Below the pieces are notes generated by a model, which ran no database searches, had not been told where the DNA came from, and was given only the letters and a program-made list of their open reading frames with translations. Position numbers and translations under genes: made by a program. Shown piece after piece: positions 43,370-51,364 of a stretch of 64,000 nt of DNA (positions are counted from its first letter, which is position 1; every line of letters begins with the position of its first letter). Source of the stretch: Mumia sp. ZJ1417 (GTDB taxonomy: Bacteria; Actinomycetota; Actinomycetes; Propionibacteriales; Nocardioidaceae); assembly GCF_014127285.1 (NCBI RefSeq), contig NZ_CP059901.1, positions 62,001 through 126,000 on the forward strand. The letters are read 5' to 3'.

Positions 43370-44524
43370 ATGTCTGTGAAGCACCCGGCCCCGAGCACCG
43401 CCGCGGCCCGCGGTCGTACGACGAGCAACCTGCGGGTCCGCAGCCTCGATCCCCTCGAGCCGCCGCGTGACGTCGTGGCGTCCCGTCCGCTCGGCGACGC
43501 CGCAGCCGGACTCGTGGCGCGCTCGCGTGATGCCGCCGCGTCGATCATGGCCGGACACGACGACCGGCTCCTGGTCCTCGTTGGGCCGTGCTCGATCCAC
43601 GACCCCAGCGCCGCGCTCGACTACGCCCACCGGCTCGCTCCGCTGCGCGAGGCCTACGCCGACGAGCTCGAGATCGTCATGCGGGTCTACTTCGAGAAGC
43701 CGCGCACGACCGTCGGCTGGAAGGGACTGATCAACGACCCCGGCATGGACGAGTCGTACGACGTACGCCGCGGCCTCCGGTTGGCCCGCTCCGTCCTGGT
43801 CGACGTGCTCGCGACCGGCCTGCCGGCGGGCACCGAGCTCCTGGAGCCGACGAGCCCGCAGTACCTCGCCGACGCGGTCTCGTGGGGCGCGATCGGGGCT
43901 CGTACGCCGGAGAGCCAGGTGCACCGCCAGCTCGTGTCGGGCCTGTCGATGCCGGTGGGGTTCAAGAACGCGACCGACGGCTCCGTCCAGGCGGCGATCG
44001 ACGGGTGCGGCGCAGCAGCCGCCGAGCAGACGTTCTTCGGGATCGACGACGAGGGGCGTGCGTGCGCGGTCTCGACGAGCGGCAACCCCGACTGCCACGT
44101 GATCTTGCGGGGCGGGCACTCCGGGCCGAACTACGGCGCCGACTCGCGGCGGGCCGCGCTGGCGCTGCTCGCCGCCGTGGGGATGCCGCAGCGCCTCGTC
44201 GTCGACGCGAGCCACGGCAACTCCGGCAAGGACCACGTCCGCCAGGCCGCCGTGGTGCGCGAGATCGCCCACGACGTCGCGGCCGGCGACCGCGGGATCG
44301 GTGGCGTGATGCTGGAGAGCTTCCTCGTACCGGGCAAGCAGGCGCCGGCGCCGGACGGTCTCACGTACGGACAGAGCGTGACCGACGCGTGCATCGGGTG
44401 GGACGTCACCGCGGACCTGCTCGAGGAGCTGGCGACGGCGTCGGCGGCCCGACGGGTTTCGACGGGCTCAACCAGCGGGGTGCGGGTTTCGACGGGCTCA
44501 GCCAGCGGCGGGGAGGGCGCCTAG
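43370..44524 (+). CDS. Type I 3-deoxy-7-phosphoheptulonate synthase (DAHP synthase)
   Basis: A 384-residue class I (AroFGH-like) DAHP synthase, the first enzyme of aromatic amino acid synthesis. Motifs: L-V-L-V-G-P-C-S-I-H-D (about 62-72), R-V-Y-F-E-K-P-R-T-T-V-G-W-K-G-L-I-N-D-P (about 104-123), the E-L-L-E-P-T-S-P-Q-Y block, G-F-K-N-A-T-D-G-S and D-A-S-H-G-N-S-G-K-D with metal His. It condenses phosphoenolpyruvate and erythrose 4-phosphate. The start is ATG 43370 with GAGAGG upstream. The last 24 residues (V-S-T-G-S-T-S and V-S-T-G-S-A-S) come from two family-A repeats that replaced or extended the natural C-terminus. An attenuator-like leader precedes it. Confidence 0.94.
   Translation: MSVKHPAPSTAAARGRTTSNLRVRSLDPLEPPRDVVASRPLGDAAAGLVARSRDAAASIMAGHDDRLLVLVGPCSIHDPSAALDYAHRLAPLREAYADELEIVMRVYFEKPRTTVGWKGLINDPGMDESYDVRRGLRLARSVLVDVLATGLPAGTELLEPTSPQYLADAVSWGAIGARTPESQVHRQLVSGLSMPVGFKNATDGSVQAAIDGCGAAAAEQTFFGIDDEGRACAVSTSGNPDCHVILRGGHSGPNYGADSRRAALALLAAVGMPQRLVVDASHGNSGKDHVRQAAVVREIAHDVAAGDRGIGGVMLESFLVPGKQAPAPDGLTYGQSVTDACIGWDVTADLLEELATASAARRVSTGSTSGVRVSTGSASGGEGA
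44455..44508 (+). repeat. Two family A repeats at the 3' end of DAHP synthase
   Basis: GGTTTCGACGGGCTCAACC (44455-44473, plus AGCGG) and GGTTTCGACGGGCTCAGCC (44485-44503, plus AGCGG) in direct orientation, both in frame as V-S-T-G-S-T/A-S, ending just before the stop codon at 44524. Confidence 0.9.
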
Positions 44525-44532
44525 GCTGACGA

Positions 44533-44566
44533 CCTACCCCCGGGTAGGGTTCTAAGCGGCCGCTTA
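44533..44566 (+). promoter_or_regulatory. Dyads upstream of the acyl-CoA dehydrogenase operon
   Basis: Two inverted repeats: CCTACCC-CC-GGGTAGG (44533-44548) and the perfect 14-base palindrome TAAGCGGCCGCTTA (44553-44566). The second, of TetR-operator size, is 44 bases before the start codon of the first dehydrogenase and is the best operator candidate; the first may be a 3' hairpin of DAHP synthase. Confidence 0.55.
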
Positions 44567-44609
44567 CCTAGAGAGTGGCCGCCACCACGTACGCCATCAG
44601 GGAGCGAAC

Positions 44610-45785
44610 ATGAGGCTCGCGCTGTCAGCGGAGGACGCGCAGCTCCAGCAGGAGCTGCGGGAGTTCTTCACCACCAAGGTTCCTCAGGAGATCCGCGACG
44701 CCGTCCGTCACGGCGAGGAGCTCACCAAGGAGCAGATCGTCGAGACCCAGCGGGTGCTCAACGCCGGCGGTTACGCCGTGCCGAACTGGCCCGTCGAGTG
44801 GGGCGGCAGGGGCTGGACGCCGTTGCAGCGCCACATCTGGCTCGACGAGATGCAGACCGCGGGGGTGCCCTCGCCGCTGCCGTTCAACGCGAGCATGGTC
44901 GGCCCGGTGATCGCGACATTCGGCTCGCAGGAGCAGAAGGAGCGCTTCCTTCCGGCGACGGCCAACCTCGACATCTGGTGGTGCCAGGGGTTCTCCGAGC
45001 CCGATGCCGGCTCCGACCTTGCGTCGCTGCGGACGACGGCGGTGCGCGACGGCGACGAGTGGGTCGTCAACGGCCAGAAGACGTGGACGACCCTCGGCCA
45101 GTACGCCGACTGGATCTTCTGCCTGGTCCGCACCAACCCCGACGCCCCCAAGAAGCAGCAGGGCATCTCGTTCGTGCTGTTCGAGATGTCGACCCCAGGC
45201 GTGACGGTGCGCCCGATCAAGCTGATCGACGGCGGGTACGAGGTCAACGAGGTCTTCTTCGACAACGTGCGCGTCCCGGCCGACCAGCTCGTCGGCGAGG
45301 AGAACCGCGGGTGGGACTACGCGAAGTTCCTCCTCGGCAACGAGCGAGACGGCATCGGCGCGACCGGCAGCACCAAGCTGCGCCTGCAGGTGCTCAAGGA
45401 GCACGCGTCGGCGTCGCTGGCCGATGGCAGCCGCCCGATCGACGACCCGGCGGTCGCGACCCGCTTCGCGTCGCTCGAGAACCAGCTGCTCTCGCTGGAG
45501 CTGACCGCGCTGCGGGTCGCCGCGGCCTCGAAGGACGGCAAGCCCGACCCGGTCTCGTCGATCCTCAAGCTGACCGGCTCCCAGCTGCAGCAGGCGGTCT
45601 CCGAGCTCGCGGTCGACGTCGCCGGCGCGGACGTCCTCGCGGCGGGTGCCGGTGACGACTCCGACGTGCCGGCATGGGCGGGCGACTCGGTCCCGACCTA
45701 CCTGAACCTCCGCAAGGTGTCGATCTACGGCGGGTCCAACGAGGTCCAGCGCCAGATCATCGCCGGCACGATCCTGGGACTGTGA
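44610..45785 (+). CDS. Acyl-CoA dehydrogenase, large-subunit type
   Basis: A 391-residue flavin acyl-CoA dehydrogenase. The family blocks include Q-G-F-S-E-P-D-A-G-S-D-L-A-S-L (about 130-144), W-T-T-L-G-Q-Y-A-D-W-I (about 155-165), and the C-terminal I-Y-G-G-S-N-E-V-Q-R-Q-I-I-A. It is followed 9 bases later by a second, shorter dehydrogenase; adjacent FadE-type pairs in actinobacteria form alpha2beta2 enzymes acting on steroid side chains, pimeloyl-CoA or other branched substrates. Start ATG 44610. An upstream palindrome (44553-44566) may be a TetR operator. Confidence 0.9.
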   Translation: MRLALSAEDAQLQQELREFFTTKVPQEIRDAVRHGEELTKEQIVETQRVLNAGGYAVPNWPVEWGGRGWTPLQRHIWLDEMQTAGVPSPLPFNASMVGPVIATFGSQEQKERFLPATANLDIWWCQGFSEPDAGSDLASLRTTAVRDGDEWVVNGQKTWTTLGQYADWIFCLVRTNPDAPKKQQGISFVLFEMSTPGVTVRPIKLIDGGYEVNEVFFDNVRVPADQLVGEENRGWDYAKFLLGNERDGIGATGSTKLRLQVLKEHASASLADGSRPIDDPAVATRFASLENQLLSLELTALRVAAASKDGKPDPVSSILKLTGSQLQQAVSELAVDVAGADVLAAGAGDDSDVPAWAGDSVPTYLNLRKVSIYGGSNEVQRQIIAGTILGL

Positions 45786-45794
45786 GGGACTGAC

Positions 45795-46913
45795 ATGGAT
45801 TTCACGTACGACACCGAGCAGCTCGCGCTGCGTGACGCGGTCCGAGGCATCCTCGGCGAGTCGGTCGGCAATCGCGAGAAGATCACTGCCACCGAGCCTG
45901 GCTGGGACCGCGAGGTCTGGGGCAAGCTCGCCGAGATGGGTCTGCTGGGCCTGCCGTTCGACGAGGCGTACGACGGTGCCGGTGCGACTGCGGTCGAGGT
46001 CGGGATCGTCGCCCAGGAGATCGGGCGCGTGCTCGCTCCGGAGCCGTTCATCGACGTCGTCGTCGGTGCCGGCCAGCTGATTGCCGATGCGGGGTCGGAG
46101 GAGCAGAAGCGCGAGCTGCTGCCCAAGATCGCCGCCGGCGAGCTGATCGCCGTCGTCGCGCACACCGAGCCGCGTGCCCCGCACGGCACGGCCGCGTACG
46201 GGGTGACCGCGACGTCGAACGGTGACGGCTGGACCCTCGACGGAGTCAAGGAGCCGGTACGCCACGGTGGCGCCGCGGACGTCCTGATCGTGAGCGCGAA
46301 GGACGTCGACGCGACCCGCCTGTTCGTCGTGGACGCGACCGCCACAGGCGTCTCCCGTACGACGTATTCGACGCCCGATGACTCGTACGCGGCCCGCATC
46401 GTGCTCTCGGGTGCCGCGGCGACTCCGCTCGGCGACGCCGGCGAGGAGGCGCTCGCGTCGGCGTTCGTGCGGCTGCAGACCGCGTACGGCGCCGAGGCGA
46501 TCGGCGCGATGGAGGTCTCGGTCGAGACCACCGTCGGCTACCTCAAGACGCGCAAGCAGTTCGGGGTCACGCTGTCGAAGTTCCAGGCGCTGACCTTCCG
46601 TGCGGCCGACATGTACACCTCGCTCGAGCTCGCCCGCTCGATCTCGACGTGGGCGACGATGTCGCTGGCCGAGAGCGGACCTGACGCGCTCGTCGGCTCG
46701 CGGCTGCAGGCCGAGCTCGGTCGTACGGGGCGCCACATCAGCCAGGAGTCGATCCAGCTGCACGGTGGCATCGGTGTGACGGCGGAGTACTCGATCGGCC
46801 ACTACGCCGCACGTCTGACGGTCCTCGACCGCACCCTCGGCAACGAGGCGTACCACCTCGCGCGGATCACCGACGGCGTCGCCGACCGCGGCATCGTCGA
46901 GCTGCTGCACTGA
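45795..46913 (+). CDS. Acyl-CoA dehydrogenase, small-subunit type
   Basis: A 372-residue member of the same family. It contains the N-terminal helical domain (F-T-Y-D-T-E-Q-L-A-L-R-D-A-V), G-L-L-G-L-P-F-D-E-A-Y-D-G-A-G-A, the middle beta domain and Q-L-H-G-G-I-G-V-T-A-E-Y. The typical flavin-contact motif W-x-x-S/T-G-x-x-x is weak here, which is often seen in the non-catalytic partner of a heteromeric pair. It is encoded directly after the larger subunit, so the two probably assemble as a heterotetramer. The substrate is unknown. Confidence 0.88.
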   Translation: MDFTYDTEQLALRDAVRGILGESVGNREKITATEPGWDREVWGKLAEMGLLGLPFDEAYDGAGATAVEVGIVAQEIGRVLAPEPFIDVVVGAGQLIADAGSEEQKRELLPKIAAGELIAVVAHTEPRAPHGTAAYGVTATSNGDGWTLDGVKEPVRHGGAADVLIVSAKDVDATRLFVVDATATGVSRTTYSTPDDSYAARIVLSGAAATPLGDAGEEALASAFVRLQTAYGAEAIGAMEVSVETTVGYLKTRKQFGVTLSKFQALTFRAADMYTSLELARSISTWATMSLAESGPDALVGSRLQAELGRTGRHISQESIQLHGGIGVTAEYSIGHYAARLTVLDRTLGNEAYHLARITDGVADRGIVELLH

Positions 46914-46925
46914 CGCAGACCCCCC

Positions 46926-46995
46926 GGTGAGCCACGTCCGCCACCGGTGAGCCACGACGACAACCGTCGCTCACCACCGGCAGACGTGGCTCACC
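46926..46995. repeat. Nested 70-base palindrome, family E
   Basis: Perfect outer arms GGTGAGCCACGTC (46926-46938) and GACGTGGCTCACC (46983-46995) enclose an inner imperfect hairpin with GGTGAGCCACGACG and CGTCGCTCACC, so the same word GGTGAGC occurs nested within itself. It starts 13 bases after the acyl-CoA dehydrogenase stop. No second copy of this family was found in the window. Confidence 0.85.
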
Positions 46996-47009
46996 GCTAC
47001 TGTTCCGCC

Positions 47010-47495
47010 ATGACGCGACTTCGTACGGCGTGGGCGGCCGCGCCGCTCGCGCTGCTGATGGCGTGCGGTGCCGGCGCCGACGACGGGGCGGCGCGTGCGT
47101 GCACGATGATCGCGTCGTCGGCCGGGATCGCCGTCGTGGTCGAGCCCCCGCTCGCGGCTGGGGCCGTCGCCGTCCGGGCCCGCGTCTGCTGGGTCGGCGA
47201 ATGCGTCGACGCGGAGTCACCGCTCACCCCGGGCCAGACTGCGGTCGACGAGGGGTGTGACGGCGACGACCCCGACTCCGTGTGCAGCGCGGTCATGACC
47301 TCGGACGGGACGATGCAGGGCTTCGTCGAGGCGCCGGCGCTCCCCGCCGAGGAGGTCGAGGTGACCGCCGTCGTCACGAGGGCCAACGGCAGCGAAGCCC
47401 ACCGCGCCGCTACGCGTGTGACCGCCGAGCCCACGTACCCCAACGGCAAGCACTGCGACCCCGGCGGCAACCAGGCGCGCGTCACGCTCCCCTGA
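47010..47495 (+). CDS. Lipoprotein of unknown function
   Basis: A 161-residue protein with a lipoprotein signal (P-L-A-L-L-M-A-C-G, lipidated Cys at residue 19). The mature part has several Cys residues in pairs (C-W-V-G-E-C; E-G-C...S-V-C-S) and a beta-rich pattern, but no family I recognise. It is likely anchored on the outer face of the membrane. Start ATG 47010 is 15 bases after the family-E palindrome. No operon partner. Confidence 0.8.
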   Translation: MTRLRTAWAAAPLALLMACGAGADDGAARACTMIASSAGIAVVVEPPLAAGAVAVRARVCWVGECVDAESPLTPGQTAVDEGCDGDDPDSVCSAVMTSDGTMQGFVEAPALPAEEVEVTAVVTRANGSEAHRAATRVTAEPTYPNGKHCDPGGNQARVTLP

Positions 47496-47522
47496 CCGCT
47501 GTCCAGAAAAAGTCCGTGACCG

Positions 47523-47546
47523 TGTCGAAAAACCTGCGTCTCGTTC
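47523..47546 (+). promoter_or_regulatory. Possible ECF42 promoter before the DGPF gene
   Basis: TGTCGA (47523-47528) resembles the -35 word reported for ECF42 promoters, with CGTTC at 47542-47546 as a possible -10; the 13-base spacer is shorter than the usual 15-17, so the -10 assignment is weak. It precedes the DGPF protein gene by about 67 bases and would make the sigma factor operon autoregulated. Confidence 0.35.
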
Positions 47547-47612
47547 GGCGTAGGGGTGAGGAACCGCTTCGGCACTAGGGTCGAAACGGTCTCATCCGAC
47601 AAGGAGAACGTC

Positions 47613-48047
47613 ATGCGAGTCATGGTCATGGTCCAGTCCACGCCGGCGTGGGAGGCGGAGGGGCAGATGCCCACCACCGAGATGCTCGAGGCGATGGGCA
47701 CGTACAACGAGGAGCTCGTCAAGGCCGGCATCATGCTGGACGGCGACGGGCTGAAGAACAGCAGTGACGGCGCTCGCGTCGTCTTCGGCAACGGCGAGAC
47801 CCGCGTCGTCGACGGGCCGTTCACCGAGAGCAAGGAGCTGCTCGCCGGCTACTGGATCTGGGAGGTCAAGTCCTTCGAGGAGGCCGTTGAGTGGGCAAAG
47901 CGGTGCCCGCACGATCCGTCCGAGCCGAGCCAGCTCGAGCTGCGCCCCCTCCACGAGGCAGCAGACTTCGGCGACGAGTACACCCCGGAGCTGCGCGAGC
48001 AGGACGACCACCTGCGCGAGCAGATCCAGCAGCAGCACGGGTCCTGA
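47613..48047 (+). CDS. YCII-related DGPF domain protein
   Basis: A 144-residue protein of the YCII-related superfamily. The core D-G-P-F-T-E-S-K-E-L-L-A-G-Y-W is the DGPF signature. Genes for DGPF proteins occur beside ECF42 sigma factors, and here the sigma gene begins 28 bases downstream. The protein is cytoplasmic; its activity is not established. Start ATG 47613 with AAGGAG upstream. Confidence 0.92.
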   Translation: MRVMVMVQSTPAWEAEGQMPTTEMLEAMGTYNEELVKAGIMLDGDGLKNSSDGARVVFGNGETRVVDGPFTESKELLAGYWIWEVKSFEEAVEWAKRCPHDPSEPSQLELRPLHEAADFGDEYTPELREQDDHLREQIQQQHGS

Positions 48048-48075
48048 CGCGGCCCAGGTGACGGGAAGCGCACGG

Positions 48076-49344
48076 ATGCCCGACGTACGGCGCACGATCG
48101 ACGCGATCTGGCGGATCGAGTCGGCGCGCGTCGTCGCCGGGCTCGTCCGCGTCGTGAACGACGTGGGCTATGCCGAGGACCTCGCGCAGGACGCGCTGGT
48201 CATCGCGCTCGAGAAGTGGCCGCGTGACGGTGTTCCCGACAACCCGGCGGCCTGGCTGACGAAGGTCGCACGCAACCTCGCGGTCGACAAGGTGCGTCGC
48301 GAGCAGAAGGGCCGGGAGAAGTACGCGGTGCTCGCCCCCGAGCTCGACGAGCAGCGCCGCGCCGCGACGCCGGACCCTGAGGCAGTCGTCGAGGACCCGG
48401 TCGGCGACGACGTGCTACGTCTCGTCTTCGTCGCGTGCCACCCCGTGCTCGCGCGGGACGCGCAGGTCGCGCTCACGCTGCGGATGCTCGGCGGTCTCTC
48501 GACCGACGAGATCGCGCGCGCGTTCCTCGCGCCGTCGGCGACGGTTGGTCAGCGGATCTCGCGGGCCAAGAAGACGCTCTCCGAGGCGCACGTGCCGTTC
48601 GAGGTGCCGTCCGCGCGAGAACTTCCGCAGCGGCTCGAGGCGGTGCTGGAAGTGGTCTACCTGATCTTCAACGAGGGCTATTCGGCCAGCTCCGGCGACC
48701 GGCTGATCCGCGACGAGCTGTGCGGCGAGGCGATGCGGCTGGGGCGCATCCTGACCGCGCTGCTGCCGCGCGAGCCAGAGCCGTACGGGCTGGTCGCGCT
48801 GATGGAGATCCAGGCGTCGCGCTTCGCCGCTCGTACCGACCGGCACGGTGAGCCGGTCCTGCTCGACGACCAGGACCGTTCGCGGTGGAACCGCACGCTG
48901 ATCCGGCACGGGCTCGGCGCGCTCGACCGGGCGGTCGCGCTCGGCCGCCCGCTCGGGCCGTACACGCTCCAAGCCGCCATCGCCGCGTGCCATGCGCGCG
49001 CCGCGACGCCAGCGGACACGGACTGGGAGCGGATCGTCGCCCTGTACGACGGTCTCGCCGCGCTCAATCCGTCGCCCGTGGTCGAGCTCAACCGCGCGGT
49101 CGCGGTCAGTCGGGCGTACGGGGCCTCCGAAGGGTTGACGGTCCTCGAACCGTTGCGGCAGGACCCGCGGCTGCGCTCCTACCACCTGCTCCCGAGTGTC
49201 CGCGCCGACCTTCTCGTGCGGCTGGGGAGGGACGGCGAGGCCGCTGCGGAGTTCGAGGCGGCGGCCGCGCTGGCCGGCAACGCGCACGACCGCCGCGCGC
49301 TGCTCGAGCTGGCAGCTGCCGCGCAGGAGCGGGCCGGGCGTTGA
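48076..49344 (+). CDS. ECF42-type sigma factor with C-terminal extension
   Basis: A 422-residue sigma factor: region 2 (D-V-G-Y-A-E-D-L-A-Q-D-A-L), region 4 (M-L-G-G-L-S-T-D-E-I-A-R-A-F-L-A) and a long C-terminal extension of about 200 residues rich in TPR-like helices (L-G-P-Y-T-L-Q-A-A-I-A-A-C-H; L-D-R-A-V-A-L-G). This is the group ECF42, which has no separate anti-sigma factor and whose extension is needed for activity. Its usual DGPF partner is encoded just upstream. Role in the cell is unknown; it is not a classic stress sigma. Confidence 0.92.
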   Translation: MPDVRRTIDAIWRIESARVVAGLVRVVNDVGYAEDLAQDALVIALEKWPRDGVPDNPAAWLTKVARNLAVDKVRREQKGREKYAVLAPELDEQRRAATPDPEAVVEDPVGDDVLRLVFVACHPVLARDAQVALTLRMLGGLSTDEIARAFLAPSATVGQRISRAKKTLSEAHVPFEVPSARELPQRLEAVLEVVYLIFNEGYSASSGDRLIRDELCGEAMRLGRILTALLPREPEPYGLVALMEIQASRFAARTDRHGEPVLLDDQDRSRWNRTLIRHGLGALDRAVALGRPLGPYTLQAAIAACHARAATPADTDWERIVALYDGLAALNPSPVVELNRAVAVSRAYGASEGLTVLEPLRQDPRLRSYHLLPSVRADLLVRLGRDGEAAAEFEAAAALAGNAHDRRALLELAAAAQERAGR

Positions 49345-49407
49345 CCCCAGCGGCGGCGGAGGACGGCGTCGACGGAGGGGACGACCGCAGCCCCGTACGG
49401 TGGCGTC

Positions 49408-49878
49408 GTGGACGACCTCGAGATCTTGCCGGTGGACGTGTCCGACGAGGACGTCGCGCGCGAGGTGCTTGCCGTGCAGAGGGCGGCGTACGCGATCGAG
49501 GCGGAGCTGATCGGGTTCACCGAGCTGCCGATGCTGCACGAGACGCTCGACGAGCTGCGCGCAAGCAAGGAGTCATTCCTCGGCGCGTACGAAGGCGGCC
49601 GGCTGGTCGGCGCCGTCTCGTGGGACGTGCTCGAGGACGGGACCGTCGACGTGTTCCGACTCGTCGTCGCCCCGACCGCTCATCGCCGCGGCGTCGCGTC
49701 GTTCCTGCTCGAGACGCTGGCCGCGTGGGAGCCCACGCGCCGCACGATCGTGTCGACCGGCAGCGCGAACGCGCCCGCGCTGGCGCTGTACGCGCAGCAC
49801 GGCTTCGTACGGGTCGCCGAACGCGAGGTGGCGCCGGGAGTCTGGCTCACTGATCTTGAGCGCTGCGCGATAGTTTGA
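49408..49878 (+). CDS. GNAT-family acetyltransferase
   Basis: A 156-residue N-acetyltransferase. The acetyl-CoA-binding motif A reads V-F-R-L-V-V-A-P-T-A-H-R-R-G-V-A-S-F-L-L (about residues 82-101), with the Q/R-x-x-G-x-A pattern. L-Y-A-Q-H-G-F-V-R near 128 is the family motif B. Substrate unknown. GTG start at 49408; overlaps nothing. The universal stress protein gene follows 4 bases after the stop and is probably co-transcribed. Confidence 0.9.
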   Translation: MDDLEILPVDVSDEDVAREVLAVQRAAYAIEAELIGFTELPMLHETLDELRASKESFLGAYEGGRLVGAVSWDVLEDGTVDVFRLVVAPTAHRRGVASFLLETLAAWEPTRRTIVSTGSANAPALALYAQHGFVRVAEREVAPGVWLTDLERCAIV

Positions 49879-49881
49879 GGT

Positions 49882-50397
49882 ATGACCACCAAGGAGATCG
49901 ACTTCGACGGCGGGATCCTCGTCGGCCACGACGGATCCGACTTCTCCGACCAGGCGGTGCGTTGGGCGCTCGAATACGGCAACCTGACCGGCCAGCCCGT
50001 GACGGTGACCCGCGCCTGGGTCCTCACGACCGCGCCGCGCCCGAAGACGTGGGAGCCCGGCTACATGCCGCCCCTCGAGGACTTCGCCGGCGCCGTGGTC
50101 GAGCGGCTCGACGAGGACATCGCGCCGTTGGTCGCCGACTACCCGAGCGTCGAGGTCCGCACCTGCGCCGTGCACGGCAAGCCCGCTCCGCGGCTCATCG
50201 AGGCGTCCGACAAGGCGTCGACGGTGGTCGTCGGACGCCGCGGTCTCGGCGGTTTCAAGGGGCTCGTGCTCGGCTCGGTCAGCGAGCAGGTCGTCCGCCA
50301 CGCACAGGCGACGGTCATCGTGGTCCACCCCGAGAGCGTCGACGCGTCGCCGGCCGCCCGCAACGTCTTGGACTCCAGCCTCTCCGACGACGCCTGA
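49882..50397 (+). CDS. Universal stress protein family protein
   Basis: A 171-residue single-domain universal stress protein. The N-terminal strand I-L-V-G-H-D-G-S-D and the C-terminal ATP-binding G-R-R-G-L-G-G-F-K-G-L-V-L-G-S-V-S-E-Q-V are clear (G-2x-G-9x-G-S pattern). It may bind ATP and act in dormancy or stress. Start ATG 49882; the DUF503 gene begins 3 bases after its stop. The three genes GNAT-USP-DUF503 appear to be an operon. Confidence 0.92.
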   Translation: MTTKEIDFDGGILVGHDGSDFSDQAVRWALEYGNLTGQPVTVTRAWVLTTAPRPKTWEPGYMPPLEDFAGAVVERLDEDIAPLVADYPSVEVRTCAVHGKPAPRLIEASDKASTVVVGRRGLGGFKGLVLGSVSEQVVRHAQATVIVVHPESVDASPAARNVLDSSLSDDA

Positions 50398-50399
50398 CC

Positions 50400-50693
50400 A
50401 TGTGGGTCGGCACGATCGAGTTCGACCTGCTGCTCGGTGACGTCCACACGCTGAAGGAGAAGCGCGCGTTCGTACGCCCGCTGGTCGCTGACCTGCGCCG
50501 TACGTTCGAGGTCGCGGTCGCCGAGACCGGTGAGCAGGACCTCTATCGGCGCGCGGCGATCGGTGTCGCGGTCGTGGCCGGCGAGAACGGTCACGTCATC
50601 GAGGTGCTCGATCGGGTCGAGCAGTTCGTCGCGGGCCGGCCCGAGGTGGAGCTGTTGTCGGCGCACCGCGCGTTCTTCAACACCGACGACTGA
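50400..50693 (+). CDS. DUF503 (YlxP-like) protein
   Basis: A 97-residue DUF503 family protein. It starts M-W-V-G-T-I-E-F-D-L-L-L-G-D-V-H-T-L-K-E-K-R-A-F-V-R-P-L, a pattern shared with YlxP, a small protein encoded in ribosome-associated operons in other bacteria. Function is unsettled. Start ATG 50400, tightly packed after the universal stress gene. Confidence 0.9.
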   Translation: MWVGTIEFDLLLGDVHTLKEKRAFVRPLVADLRRTFEVAVAETGEQDLYRRAAIGVAVVAGENGHVIEVLDRVEQFVAGRPEVELLSAHRAFFNTDD

Positions 50694-50768
50694 GGTCTTG
50701 CGTCCGCTGCCGGTCGCAGCGTACGGTCCTGGTTACTCACTTTGTTGACTACTCAGGAGATGGTGGTC

Positions 50769-51203
50769 GTGGCGAACACCGCAGAGGGCTTCCGTGCCGC
50801 TGTCGAGGCTCGCGATGTCGACGCGTTCGACGGCGTGCTGGCGAGCGACGTGACATTCCACAGCCCGGTGAAGTTCTCGCCGTTCCAGGGACGCGACCTC
50901 GTCAAGCAGGTCCTGTCGCTCGTGATGGTCGTCTTCGAGGACTTCCGCTACGTCGGCGAGCTCGACGGTTCGGGGTCGCTGGCCGATGAGGGAGACGAGG
51001 TGCCGGCGGAGATCCTCGTGTTCCGCGCGACGGTCGACGGCAAGGCCGTGCACGGCATCGACATGCTGCACCTCGACGAGGACGGGCTCGTCGACGAGCT
51101 CACGGTGATGCTCCGCCCGCTCTCGGCCGTCCAGGCGATGCGCGACGCGATGAACCGCGCGATGGTCGAGGCCGGCCTCGCGCCGGCGTCCATCCTCGGC
51201 TGA
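50769..51203 (+). CDS. NTF2-like / SnoaL-type protein
   Basis: A 144-residue protein of the SnoaL/NTF2-like fold: a cone-shaped alpha+beta domain with F-R-A-A-V-E-A-R-D-V-D-A-F, T-F-H-S-P-V and R-P-L-S-A-V-Q-A-M-R at the end. These proteins include polyketide cyclases, isomerases and non-enzymatic ligand-binding proteins; no role can be assigned. GTG 50769 is nine bases after AGGAG; ATG 50760 abuts the ribosome site and is less likely. No partner genes. Confidence 0.8.
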   Translation: MANTAEGFRAAVEARDVDAFDGVLASDVTFHSPVKFSPFQGRDLVKQVLSLVMVVFEDFRYVGELDGSGSLADEGDEVPAEILVFRATVDGKAVHGIDMLHLDEDGLVDELTVMLRPLSAVQAMRDAMNRAMVEAGLAPASILG

Positions 51204-51256
51204 CCGCTCGCGGGTCACTCCGGCGCCGCGTCCGGTCGGGCCCCACCGCAAACGGC

Positions 51257-51314
51257 AGGCCTCACCGGATGCTTCCGGTGGGGCCTCGACTTTCCGTTGG
51301 GCCCAACGGAAAGT
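51257..51314. repeat. Double palindrome, family D copy 2
   Basis: A hairpin with arms in AGGCCTCACCGGA / TTCCGGTGGGGCCT (51257-51286) followed by a perfect 26-base palindrome ACTTTCCGTTGGG / CCCAACGGAAAGT (51289-51314). The palindrome keeps the ACTTTsCGTkGGG pattern of 37700-37725 with paired compensatory changes. The two halves are in the opposite order to copy 1. Confidence 0.85.
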
Positions 51315-51364
51315 GAACGGGCCGGCTTGACCTTCACATTGATATCAAGGCCTAGCCCGCGGAT

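Noticed and set aside
44533-44566. KstR or KstR2 operator before the acyl-CoA dehydrogenases
   Set aside because: The palindrome TAAGCGGCCGCTTA does not fit the KstR (AAC...GTT) or KstR2 (CAAG...CTTG) patterns.
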